Positions 27,724 to 35,575 of a stretch of 64,000 nt of DNA are shown one piece after another; position 1 is the stretch's first letter; the number at the start of each line of letters is the position of its first letter. The notes beneath the pieces are model-generated. The model did no database searches. It was given only the letters and a program-made list of their open reading frames with translations, and was not told the DNA's origin. Origin of the DNA: Tidjanibacter sp. (GTDB lineage Bacteria > Bacteroidota > Bacteroidia > Bacteroidales > Rikenellaceae); the NCBI GenBank assembly GCA_017936605.1, contig JAGBFH010000020.1, positions 48,965-112,964 on the forward strand. Direction: 5' to 3'. A program made the position numbers and the translations under genes.

Positions 27724-29100
27724 ATGGGAAAGACGAAAACCAAATTCAGCAAGGCCTTCTGGGTGGCCAATATGGCCGAGCTGTTCGAGAGGGCGGCCTA
27801 CTATGGCGTTTTTGTGGTTATCACGCTCTACTTGAGCAACATCCTCGGATTCTCGGATATCGAGGCGGGTATCATCAGTGGTCTTTATGCCTCGTTCCTC
27901 TACTTCCTTCCCCCATTTACGGGTGCCTATGCCGATAGAATCGGCTTCCGCAAGGCTATGCTCCTGGCCTTCACGCTGCTAACGATTGGTTATGCGGGCC
28001 TTGCGCTGTTGCCTACTGGCCTGGAGGCAGCGGGGCTGGTGGAGTATGGCGATAGGACCGTCTTTACGGGCCTTCAGACAAGTGGCTACCGCTATCTGAT
28101 TGTACCTGTGCTTGTTATCCTTGTGGTGGGTGGCTCGTTCATCAAAGGTATCATCAGCGGTAGTGTGGCCAAGGAGACCGACGAGAAGAACCGCGCACAG
28201 GGTTTTGCTATCTTCTATGCGATGATTAACATAGGCTCCTTCTCGGGCAAGTTCATTGTGGACCCCCTGAGGCAGTCGATGGGCGATAGCGGCCTCATCT
28301 ATCTCAACTGGTTCTCGGTTGTGATGACGCTGGCGGCCCTGGTGGCAATCTATATCTTCTACCGCAGCGACAACGCCCAGCCCGATAGGAGTAAGACTAT
28401 GGGCGGTATTTTCCGCTCCTTCGGTAAACTCTGCAAGAATGGCAGGTTGGTGGCTCTCATCCTGATTGCCAGCGGTTTCTGGACCGTCTACTATCAGCTC
28501 TATGCCACTATGCCCAAGTATGTCATCCGCTTGGCAGGCGAGGCGAGCACCATCGGTTGGTACACGATGCTCAACCCCCTGATTGTCATCCTCACGGTCA
28601 ATGCTCTGACCCGTCTGCTGAGCAAGCGTACGGCGCTCTTCTCGATGATGTGCGGTATGTGCATCATCCCCATCTCGGCCCTCATTATGTCCTCGGGTCA
28701 CCTCTTCTCGGCCCCCATTTTGGGCCTCCATCCTGTGGTCTTTATGATGCTTTGCGGCATCTGTGTTCAGGCTCTCGCCGAGGCTCTCATCTCGCCCCGC
28801 TATCTGGAGTATTTCTCGCTTCAGGCACCCAAGGGTGAGGAGGGTATGTATCTGGGTTTCGCACAGTTGGAGTCGTTCGTTTCGACCCTTATAGGCTTTG
28901 CGATGTCGGGTTGGCTGCTGGATAAGTATTGCCCCGACCCCGCGAAGTTCGCCACCCACGAGGAGTGGCTTGCGGCCTCGGCCAATGCCCACTACATCTG
29001 GTACTACTTCGCGGCCATTGCGGCTGTGGCAGCCATTGCGCTGGTCATCTACCAGAGGGTGGTCAAGCGCCTCGACGCAAAGAAGATGCAAAATAATTAA
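27724..29100 (+). CDS. POT/PTR-family proton-dependent oligopeptide transporter
   Basis: A major-facilitator permease for di- and tripeptides at the inner membrane. The 458 residues form about 12 hydrophobic spans. The N-terminal MAELFERAAYYGVFVVITLYL carries the POT E-x-x-E-R-x-x-Y-Y-G pattern, here ELFERAAYYG, used in proton coupling. PPFTGAYADRIGFRKAM is the loop 2-3 signature. It follows arcC on the same strand, and a short DUF559 gene begins 4 bp after its stop. Peptide uptake followed by amino-acid breakdown would fit carbamate kinase as a neighbour. Confidence 0.9.
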   Translation: MGKTKTKFSKAFWVANMAELFERAAYYGVFVVITLYLSNILGFSDIEAGIISGLYASFLYFLPPFTGAYADRIGFRKAMLLAFTLLTIGYAGLALLPTGLEAAGLVEYGDRTVFTGLQTSGYRYLIVPVLVILVVGGSFIKGIISGSVAKETDEKNRAQGFAIFYAMINIGSFSGKFIVDPLRQSMGDSGLIYLNWFSVVMTLAALVAIYIFYRSDNAQPDRSKTMGGIFRSFGKLCKNGRLVALILIASGFWTVYYQLYATMPKYVIRLAGEASTIGWYTMLNPLIVILTVNALTRLLSKRTALFSMMCGMCIIPISALIMSSGHLFSAPILGLHPVVFMMLCGICVQALAEALISPRYLEYFSLQAPKGEEGMYLGFAQLESFVSTLIGFAMSGWLLDKYCPDPAKFATHEEWLAASANAHYIWYYFAAIAAVAAIALVIYQRVVKRLDAKKMQNN

Positions 29101-29104
29101 TACA

Positions 29105-29482
29105 GTGAAGTTGCAACGCGCTCATAATCAGCCCGAGCAAAAAGAGTTGCGACGCAAGTTGAGAGCAAAATCAACCCCGGCAGAGAGCGCTTTGTGGAAT
29201 GTGTTGAGAGCAAAGCAACTTTGCGGAACTCATTGGTATCGGCAGTATTCGATAGGGGAGTATGTGTTGGATTTCTACTGCCCTGCTGCTCGAATGTGTG
29301 TTGAGTTGGATGGTTTGCAACATCAACAAGAGGAAGAACTCGTCAGAGATGGTAGGCGTACTGCTTTCCTTGAGAGTAGGGGAGTGTTGGTGTTGAGAGT
29401 GCCTAATGATATTGTTCTGACGCAGAGTGATGTGGTGGTGTCGGCCATAATGCAGGCTTTGTATGATAGGTTGGGGAGATAG
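29105..29482 (+). CDS. DUF559 (Vsr-like fold) protein
   Basis: A small protein (125 residues from a GTG at 29105) with the DUF559 signature: RRKLRAKSTPAESALWNVLRA, then YSIGEYVLDFYCPAARMCVELDG, including the D...E-x-D-G arrangement of restriction-endonuclease-like folds, and LVLRVPNDIV at the end. DUF559 proteins are predicted nucleases, but their role is not established. No in-frame ATG is available, so GTG is the likely start; it is 4 bp after the transporter stop. The codons are more AT-rich than in neighbouring genes and repeat modules follow at once, both consistent with later arrival. Confidence 0.75.
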   Translation: MKLQRAHNQPEQKELRRKLRAKSTPAESALWNVLRAKQLCGTHWYRQYSIGEYVLDFYCPAARMCVELDGLQHQQEEELVRDGRRTAFLESRGVLVLRVPNDIVLTQSDVVVSAIMQALYDRLGR

Positions 29483-29664
29483 ACAGACCTCTCCCCTGCT
29501 TCGCAGACCCTCCCCTAACTTAGGGGAGGGATAGTAAATTAGCGCAGACTTCCAATAATAAGCCTTCTCCTAAGTTAGAGGAGGGATAGTAAATTGGCAT
29601 AGACTTCTAATAATAAACCCTCCCCTAAGTTAGGGGAGGGTGCCCGAAGGGCGGGAGAGGTCTG
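29483..29664. repeat. MITE-like element with inverted AGACAGACCTCTCC ends and internal tandem duplication
   Basis: The left end (ACAGACCTCTCC, 29485) and right end (GGAGAGGTCTGTT, to 29664) are inverted copies, each next to the palindrome CCTCCCCTAACTTAGGGGAGG or its complement. Between them a unit of about 55 bp (GGGATAGTAAATT...AGACTTC...AATAATAA...CC) is present twice in tandem (about 29526-29580 and 29582-29636). No coding sequence is seen. Single halves of this module occur at 123-171, 4885-4933 and 42356-42457. Confidence 0.8.
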
Positions 29665-29723
29665 TTATAAAAATAGGAATATAGGTCGTTGGACTTTCGA
29701 CCTTAGACATTTGACCAAAAAAT

Positions 29724-30251
29724 ATGCAGAAACTTACGCAGCAGCAGATGGGACGCCTTACGGTGGAGGAGTTCCGCGCGATGACCAAACGGCCCGTTGT
29801 GGCAGTGCTCGACAATGTGCGCTCGGCAGGCAATGTGGGTGCCTTTTTCCGCACCGCCGATGCCTTCGGTATGGAGGCTGTGGTGCTCTGTGGCATCACC
29901 GCCCGTCCGCCCCAAAAGGAGATTCACAAGACCGCACTCGGAGCCGAACTGACGGTCGCCTGGCGCGGTTTCGATAGCACACTCGAGGCTGTGGCCGCAC
30001 TCCGAGAGGAGGGCTACAAGATTGTGGCCGTTGAGCAGGTCGAGGGCTCAGTTAAACTTAGCGACTTCGAGCCCGCGGGGAACGAAAAATACGCACTCGT
30101 CTTTGGCAACGAGGTGGAGGGTGTGGCCCAGGAGGTGGTGGATGCGTGTGACCTTGCGATAGAGATTCCCCAGGTGGGCACCAAACACTCACTTAATGTG
30201 GCCGTTACGGGCGGAGTGGTCCTCTGGGAATTTTTCCGACGACTCCGATAA
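29724..30251 (+). CDS. SpoU/TrmH-family RNA 2'-O-methyltransferase
   Basis: Transfers methyl from S-adenosylmethionine to a ribose in tRNA or rRNA. The 175-residue product has all three SPOUT motifs: LDNVRSAGNVGAFFRTADAFG (motif 1, with the conserved Asn and Arg), VFGNEVEGV (motif 2) and IPQVGTKHSLNVAVTGGVVL (motif 3 forming the knot). It lacks the extra N-terminal domain of RlmB-type enzymes, so it is closer to compact TrmH/TrmL-like proteins; the target base is not predictable. A strong intrinsic terminator follows directly. Confidence 0.88.
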   Translation: MQKLTQQQMGRLTVEEFRAMTKRPVVAVLDNVRSAGNVGAFFRTADAFGMEAVVLCGITARPPQKEIHKTALGAELTVAWRGFDSTLEAVAALREEGYKIVAVEQVEGSVKLSDFEPAGNEKYALVFGNEVEGVAQEVVDACDLAIEIPQVGTKHSLNVAVTGGVVLWEFFRRLR

Positions 30252-30261
30252 AGCAATAGTA

Positions 30262-30300
30262 AAGGAGCAACCCCTTGGGAGGGTTGCTCCTTCTTTTTTG
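30262..30300 (+). terminator. Intrinsic terminator after the SpoU methyltransferase
   Basis: AAGGAGCAACCC pairs with GGGTTGCTCCTT across a short loop, followed by CTTTTTT. Confidence 0.9.
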
Positions 30301-30320
30301 AGTATTTATGAGTGAGGGGG

Positions 30321-32384
30321 TTACTGCTTGTGAATCAGTTTCACGCTGCGACGGATGAAGGCTGTGAGGCTCTCGCCCTTGAGCATGCCGTTTGAGAGCA
30401 GAGCAAGGTCGATGAGCTGTTTGACGAGTACATTCTTCTTGCCCTCCTCTTTCAGAAGGTCGGTGCGCTGAGCCTTCAGGTCCGAGGTCTTGCGCTGCAA
30501 GTCGTCGCGCTGTGTGCGCTCCTCGGGAGTGAGTTCCTCCTCTTTCTTGTCCTTGATGAGTGCTTCGAGCGAGGAGAGCTGATTCTCAAGGCTCTGAATC
30601 TTCTTGTCGGTCGAGGCTACCTTGTCGCCGCACTCCTTCTCAATGTCGCCCAGAATCTCGGCCACGAGGGGGTGGTTGCCGTTTACGGCGATGGTGTAGC
30701 TGTCGGGCATCTGTGCATAGAACTGGCTCATACCGCCACCGCTCACCTGTGCCATCTCCTTCATACGGCGCATAAACTCATCGCGGGTGATGGTGATGGG
30801 GTCCTCCTCGGGGGCCATAGCCTCAAAGGCGATGGAGTAGTGAATCTTCTCCTCGTTGGGCAGCTGGCTCTCAAATACGGGTCTGAGCAAATCCTGCTGC
30901 TCGGAGGTGAGCGCGAGTGAGAGCTGGTGCTCTTTCTCGATGAGCTTGTCAATAACATTTGAGTCTACCCTCACGAAGCGGGTCTTCTCGTTCTTGTTCT
31001 CGAAGTAGCCTATGAAGTGACCATCCAAGGGGCCATCCATCACGAGGATGTCGTAACCCTTGGCCTTGGCGGCCTCCACGAAGGAGTACTTGTCCTCCAC
31101 CGAGTCGGTGTAGAGCCAGATGAGGTTGCCGTGCTTGTCGGTCTGGTTGTCGGCTGTGAGGGTCTTGTACTCCTCGGGGGTGAAGTATTTGCCCTCGCTG
31201 TTTTTCAGAAGGGTGAAGCCCTGTGCCTTCTCGGCAAACTTCTCGTCGGTGACGATGCCATACTCGATGAAAATCTTTAGGTCATCCCACTTGCTCTCAA
31301 ACTCGGGCCTCATAGTGTTGAAGAGCTCCTGCAATCTGTCGCCCACCTTGCGGGTGATGTAGGAGGAGATTTTCTTCACATTGCTGTCGCTCTGGAGGTA
31401 GCTGCGCGACACATTCAGAGGAATGTCGGGCGAGTCTATAACACCGTGCAGCAGAGTGAGATACTCGGGTACGATACCCTCCACCGAGTCGGTCACATAG
31501 ACCTGATTGCAGTAGAGCTGAATACGGTTCTTCTGCACCTCGAAGTTGTTGCGAATCTTGGGGAAATAGAGAATACCCGTGAGGTTGAAGGGGTAGTCGA
31601 TGTTCAGATGGATGCTGAAGAGGGGCTCCTCGGCGGTGGGGTAGAGCTCCGAGTAGAACTCCTTGTACTGCTCCTCGGTGATGTCGGTGGGCTTGCGGGT
31701 CCACAGAGGGTCGGTGTCGTTGATGACATAGTCGCGCTCGGTGTCCTCATACTTGCCGTTCTTCCACTCCTGCTGCTTGCCACAGACGATCTCGATGGGC
31801 AAGAAACGGCAGTACTTCTTGAGCATCTCGCGGATGCGGTTCTGGTCGGCAAACTCTGTGCAGTCGTCGGCAAGATACATAATGATGTCGGTGCCGCGCT
31901 CGCGCTTGGTGTCGCTCTCGGTGAGGGTGTACTCGGGCGAACCGTCGCAGCTCCAGAGCATTGTGGGCTCCTCGGCGTGGTAGCTCTGGGTGCGAATCTC
32001 CACCCTGCGGCTCACCATAAACGAGGAGTAGAAACCCAGACCGAAGTGGCCGATGATAGCCTGGTCTTTGTACTTCTCCATAAACTCCTCGGCCGACGAG
32101 AAGGCAATCTGGTTGATGTAGCGGTCCACCTCCTCGGCTGTCATACCCACGCCGTTGTCCGAGACGGTGAGGGTCTTGTTCTCGGTGTCTACCTTGACGC
32201 TCACCTTCAGCTCGCCAAGCTCACCGTCATAGGCACCGCTGGCAGCAATGGTGCGCATCTTCTGCGAAGCATCCACAGCATTGGCGACAATCTCCCTGAG
32301 GAAGATTTCGTGGTCCGAATAGAGGAATTTCTTGATTACGGGAAAAATGTTTTCCGTTGTTACTCCGATAGTTCCGTTTTTCAT
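30321..32384 (-). CDS. htpG: Molecular chaperone HtpG (Hsp90)
   Basis: ATP-dependent chaperone in the cytoplasm. From the ATG at 32384 (MKNGTIGVTTENIF) the product has 687 residues, the usual Bacteroidetes length. GHKL ATPase motifs are present: LREIVANAVDAS, VSDNGVGMTAEEVD, IGHFGLGFYSSFMV and RGTDIIMYL. The middle domain includes LYCNQVYVTDSVEGIVPEYL and DIPLNVSRSYLQSD. A further in-frame ATG at 32537 would add 51 residues unlike any HtpG and overlaps promoter sequence, so it was rejected. A TAAGTTTG -7 box lies at 32412-32419 and a large inverted repeat lies upstream of it. Confidence 0.96.
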   Translation of the reverse strand: MKNGTIGVTTENIFPVIKKFLYSDHEIFLREIVANAVDASQKMRTIAASGAYDGELGELKVSVKVDTENKTLTVSDNGVGMTAEEVDRYINQIAFSSAEEFMEKYKDQAIIGHFGLGFYSSFMVSRRVEIRTQSYHAEEPTMLWSCDGSPEYTLTESDTKRERGTDIIMYLADDCTEFADQNRIREMLKKYCRFLPIEIVCGKQQEWKNGKYEDTERDYVINDTDPLWTRKPTDITEEQYKEFYSELYPTAEEPLFSIHLNIDYPFNLTGILYFPKIRNNFEVQKNRIQLYCNQVYVTDSVEGIVPEYLTLLHGVIDSPDIPLNVSRSYLQSDSNVKKISSYITRKVGDRLQELFNTMRPEFESKWDDLKIFIEYGIVTDEKFAEKAQGFTLLKNSEGKYFTPEEYKTLTADNQTDKHGNLIWLYTDSVEDKYSFVEAAKAKGYDILVMDGPLDGHFIGYFENKNEKTRFVRVDSNVIDKLIEKEHQLSLALTSEQQDLLRPVFESQLPNEEKIHYSIAFEAMAPEEDPITITRDEFMRRMKEMAQVSGGGMSQFYAQMPDSYTIAVNGNHPLVAEILGDIEKECGDKVASTDKKIQSLENQLSSLEALIKDKKEEELTPEERTQRDDLQRKTSDLKAQRTDLLKEEGKKNVLVKQLIDLALLSNGMLKGESLTAFIRRSVKLIHKQ

Positions 32385-32411
32385 AGTAATATATTTTTTT
32401 GGTTTTTGTAT

Positions 32412-32484
32412 CAAACTTACGGCCTTCTTTGGAGCAAATGGTGTGCCAAGCAGTAGGGACTGACATTTTGTCAGTCCATACTGC
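32412..32484 (-). promoter_or_regulatory. htpG promoter region with a 35-bp inverted repeat
   Basis: TAAGTTTG (minus strand, 32412-32419) is a -7 box about 28 nt before the htpG ATG. Upstream, GCAGTA-G-GGACTGAC and its complement form an inverted repeat at 32450-32484 with 15-base arms, one mismatch and a five-base loop. It is not the CIRCE sequence. No T tract follows on either side, so an operator is more likely than a terminator. Confidence 0.5.
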
Positions 32485-32504
32485 AAGAGTGTCCTGTGGA
32501 GTGG

Positions 32505-32575
32505 AGTGAGAAGGGCCGAAAGGGCCAAAGGGGCCATAAGGGCCTTTAGGTGGGTCGTTAGACCTTAGACTTTAG
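32505..32575. repeat. Short 9-bp and 7-bp arrays upstream of htpG
   Basis: AAAGGGCCG/AAAGGGCCA-type 9-bp units (about 32510-32550) run into 7-bp units of the GTCGTTA-GACCTTA-GACTTTA kind (about 32552-32573). This lies between tpiA and the htpG promoter. Confidence 0.7.
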
Positions 32576-32580
32576 AAAAA

Positions 32581-32614
32581 AATAGCGTGGGAATTATGTT
32601 TCCCACGCTATTTT
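32581..32614 (-). terminator. Bidirectional hairpin terminator after tpiA
   Basis: AATAGCGTGGGAA pairs with TTCCCACGCTATT and has T runs on both sides. tpiA ends 20 bp away on the minus strand. Confidence 0.85.
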
Positions 32615-32634
32615 TTATTAGCGCTATCGCGTTT

Positions 32635-33387
32635 TTAGAAGCCTTTGCCGATGGCGATGAAGTCCTCGGCTTTGAGGGCAGCGCCACCAATAAGACCACC
32701 GTCTACATTCTCCTTGGCGAAGATCTCCTCGGCGTTGCTGGGCTTGCAGCTGCCACCATAGAGGATGGCGGTCTCGTCGGCTGCTGCGCCAAACTTCTCG
32801 GCCAGAACTTTGCGGATGTAGGCGTGAATCTCCTCTGCCTGCTCGGCGGTAGCGGTCTTACCAGTGCCGATTGCCCATACGGGCTCGTAGGCGATAACGA
32901 GCTTAGCGAACTGCTCGGGGGTGAGGTTGAAAACTACCTCCTCAATCTGAGCCTTCACAACCTCGAAGTGGCGCTCTGCTTCACGCTCCTCCAGGCGCTC
33001 ACCCACGCAGTAGATGGGCTTCAGACCATTGGCGTATGCCTGCTCCATCTTCTTGTTGAGGGTGGCGCTGGTCTCGCCGTAGTACTCGCGGCGCTCGCTG
33101 TGGCCGAGGATTACATACTCAATGCCCAGCGAAGCAATCATTGCGGCGCTCACCTCACCGGTGTAGGCACCCTTGGCCTCGGCTGCACAGTTCTGTGCGC
33201 CCACAGCCACGCGGCTACCCTTGGCAGCCTCTGCCACCATTGCCAGGTGGGTGAAGGGAGGGCAAACGATGAAGTTTACATCCTCGGCTACCTCTGCGCT
33301 CTGCGCGATTACATTCTTAACTAACTCTAAACCTTCTGCGGGGGTGGTGTTCATCTTCCAGTTACCCGCTACAATCTGTTTTCTCAT
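32635..33387 (-). CDS. tpiA: Triosephosphate isomerase
   Basis: Interconverts dihydroxyacetone phosphate and glyceraldehyde 3-phosphate in glycolysis. From the ATG at 33387 ([13 protein letters not shown]) the product has the normal 250 residues. The catalytic residues are in place: NWKMN (Lys), [10 protein letters not shown] (His), [16 protein letters not shown] (Glu and loop 6) and [11 protein letters not shown]. An upstream ATG at 33423 lies inside an ATTTTGA 7-bp array and was rejected. lysS ends 42 bp upstream on the same strand. Confidence 0.97.
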   Translation of the reverse strand: MRKQIVAGNWKMNTTPAEGLELVKNVIAQSAEVAEDVNFIVCPPFTHLAMVAEAAKGSRVAVGAQNCAAEAKGAYTGEVSAAMIASLGIEYVILGHSERREYYGETSATLNKKMEQAYANGLKPIYCVGERLEEREAERHFEVVKAQIEEVVFNLTPEQFAKLVIAYEPVWAIGTGKTATAEQAEEIHAYIRKVLAEKFGAAADETAILYGGSCKPSNAEEIFAKENVDGGLIGGAALKAEDFIAIGKGF

Positions 33388-33429
33388 AATTATATATCCA
33401 ATTTTGAATTTTGAATTTTGCATTTTGAA
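33388..33429. repeat. 7-bp array ATTTTGA between lysS and tpiA
   Basis: Four units of ATTTTGA/ATTTTGC (about 33400-33427) fill the short gap between the two genes. Confidence 0.75.
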
Positions 33430-35154
33430 TTACTCGCTCACCCAACGCTTAACATCATCCATAGTGGGATTCTTCAGGCCCAGTTTGTTCTTCTTGTTGA
33501 AGCCGCAGAGGTCGTTGAAGAGTTTGCCGGCGGAGAGTTTCTGGAGCATCTCGACCTTCACGAAGCTCATCTTCTGAAGTACGGGAATCCACTCGGCGGG
33601 GATGCCTTTCTCAATATATTTCTCGTCCGAATCCTTCTGGCTTCCCTTCTCGGGTTTCATCTGGGGGAAGAGGAGCACATCCTGAATGGTCTGCTGGCCG
33701 GTCATAAACATAGTGAGGCGGTCGATGCCGATACCCATACCCGAGCAGGTGGGCATACCGTACTCCAGAGCCCTCACGAAGTCCATATCGATGAACATAG
33801 CCTCGTCGTCGCCCTTCTCCGAAAGACGCAGCTGCTCCTGGAAGCGCTCATACTGGTCGATGGGGTCGTTGAGCTCCGAGTAGGCGTTGCAGAGCTCCTT
33901 GCCGTTCACGAAGAGCTCGAAGCGCTCGGTGAGGTCGGAGTTGGAGCGGTGACGCTTACACAGGGGCGACATCTCGATGGGGTAGTCTGTGATGAAGGTT
34001 GGCTGAATGAGGTGCTCCTCGCAGTAGGTGCCGAAGATGGCGTCGATGAGCTTACCCTTGCCCATAGTGTCGTCAATCTCCACCTTGAGCCTCTGGCAAG
34101 CCTCGCGGAGCTGCTCCTCGCTCTGGCCGGTGATGTCGTAGCCGGTCTTCTCCTTGATGGCCTCGGTCATCGAAAGACGGCGGAAGGGGGCCTTAAAGGA
34201 GATCTGGTTGCCGGCGATGTTTACCTCATTGGTGCCATTGACAGCCACGCACACCTTCTCCAACATCTGCTCGGTGAACTCCATCATCCAGAAGTAGTCC
34301 TTGTAGGGAACATAGATCTCCATACAGGTGAACTCGGGGTTGTGGGTGCGGTCCATACCCTCGTTGCGGAAGTTGCGCGAGAACTCATATACGCCGTTGA
34401 AACCGCCCACGATAAGACGCTTCAGGTAGAGCTCATTGGCAATACGCAGATAGAGGTCTGTGTCGAGCGAGTTGTGGTGGGTGATGAAGGGGCGAGCAGC
34501 AGCACCACCGGGGATGGGCTGCAATACGGGGGTGTCGACCTCCAGACAGCCGGCCTCGTTGAAGTACTCCCTCATTGTGTTCATAATCTTGGCCCTCTTG
34601 ACGAAAACCTCCTTCACGTGGGGGTTCACGATGAGGTCCACATACCTCTGACGATACCTCTGCTCGGGGTCGGTGAAGGCGTCGAATACCTGGCCGTCTT
34701 TCTCCTTGACGATGGGCAGAGGACGGATGCTCTTGGAGAGGATGGTGAACTCCTTGCAGTGGATGGAGAGCTCGCCGGTCTGGGTTATGAATGCGAAGCC
34801 GCGCACACCGATGATGTCACCGATGTCGAGCAGCTTTTTGAATACGGTGTTGTAGAGCGTGGTGTCGCCCTCAGGGCAAACATCATCACGACGGATGTAG
34901 ACCTGAATACGGCCCGTGTGGTCCTGGAGTTCGAAGAACGAGGCGCTGCCCATAATGCGTCGGCTCATCAGACGGCCAGCGATTGTGATGTCGGCGAAGT
35001 TGCCGAGCTCGGGTTTGTACTCTGCTGCAATCTGTGCGGCCGTTGCGGTTACATCATATCGTGCTGCGGGATAGGGGTCGATGCCCAAGTCGCGGAGAGC
35101 CTGAAGCGAGGCCCTGCGCTGAATCTCCTGTTCGGAAAGATTGAGGTTACTCAT
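33430..35154 (-). CDS. lysS: Lysyl-tRNA synthetase, class II
   Basis: Charges tRNA-Lys. From the ATG at 35154 (MSNLNLSEQEIQRRASL) the product has 574 residues, the long Bacteroidetes type with a C-terminal extension after the core (KMSFVKVEMLQKLSAGKLFNDL). The N-terminal OB-fold anticodon domain includes IAGRLMSRRIMGSASFFELQD. Class II motifs are present: motif 2 around FEFSRNFRNEGMDRTHNPEFT and motif 3 GMGIGIDRLTMFMTGQQTI. A consensus-like TATCTTTG lies at 35203-35210 on the minus strand, about 50 nt upstream, which excludes the ATG at 35205. Confidence 0.96.
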   Translation of the reverse strand: MSNLNLSEQEIQRRASLQALRDLGIDPYPAARYDVTATAAQIAAEYKPELGNFADITIAGRLMSRRIMGSASFFELQDHTGRIQVYIRRDDVCPEGDTTLYNTVFKKLLDIGDIIGVRGFAFITQTGELSIHCKEFTILSKSIRPLPIVKEKDGQVFDAFTDPEQRYRQRYVDLIVNPHVKEVFVKRAKIMNTMREYFNEAGCLEVDTPVLQPIPGGAAARPFITHHNSLDTDLYLRIANELYLKRLIVGGFNGVYEFSRNFRNEGMDRTHNPEFTCMEIYVPYKDYFWMMEFTEQMLEKVCVAVNGTNEVNIAGNQISFKAPFRRLSMTEAIKEKTGYDITGQSEEQLREACQRLKVEIDDTMGKGKLIDAIFGTYCEEHLIQPTFITDYPIEMSPLCKRHRSNSDLTERFELFVNGKELCNAYSELNDPIDQYERFQEQLRLSEKGDDEAMFIDMDFVRALEYGMPTCSGMGIGIDRLTMFMTGQQTIQDVLLFPQMKPEKGSQKDSDEKYIEKGIPAEWIPVLQKMSFVKVEMLQKLSAGKLFNDLCGFNKKNKLGLKNPTMDDVKRWVSE

Positions 35155-35210
35155 AATAACTGTATATTTTTCTTTTTGTTCGATATTTTCCCAATTAACC
35201 CACAAAGATA

Positions 35211-35540
35211 CAATGGATAATTGAAAATTGAAAATGGACGGTTGACAAAATGGAATTTTGGGGTGCTGACGACCATCTACCGTCTACTGATGACCTGATT
35301 AATGGGTCCTATGGGGCCTATGGGGCTTATAGGGCTTATGGGTCCTATAGGTCTTATAGGTCTTATAGGTCTTATGGGTCTTATGGGTCTTATAGGGCTT
35401 ATAGGTCTTATGAGGCTTATAGGTCTTATAGGTCTTATAGGTCTTATAGGTCTTATAGGTCTTATTGGCCCTTTATGGAGTTCAGAGAGTTCAGGGAAAC
35501 TCTCCATTGTCCATTTTCAATTGTCCATTTTCAATTTTAA
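35211..35540. repeat. Long 9-bp array (CTTATAGGT family) with 7-bp flanks
   Basis: About 19 units of the 9-bp family TATAGGTCT/TATGGGGCC occupy 35301-35475. Flanks at 35221-35250 and 35505-35540 are 7-bp ATTGAAA/TTTTCAA units. All six frames are nearly open here and would encode Tyr-Gly-Ser, Gly-Leu-Met or Pro-Ile-Arg repeats, a by-product of the period. Confidence 0.9.
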
Positions 35541-35543
35541 CAC

Positions 35544-35570
35544 AAACGGCGACCGAGGTGGTCGCCGTTT
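35544..35570 (-). terminator. Hairpin after serine dehydratase gene
   Basis: AAACGGCGACC pairs with GGTCGCCGTTT. The T tract on the minus strand is weak. Confidence 0.6.
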
Positions 35571-35575
35571 TGTTG

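Noticed and set aside
35301..35475. CRISPR-like array
   Set aside because: The period is 9 bp with no unique spacers, and there are no cas genes in the window.
35250..35540. Tyr-Gly-Ser and Pro-Ile-Arg repeat proteins in the lysS-sdaA gap
   Set aside because: Same reason: a 9-bp array leaves several frames open on both strands; no conserved protein part is seen.
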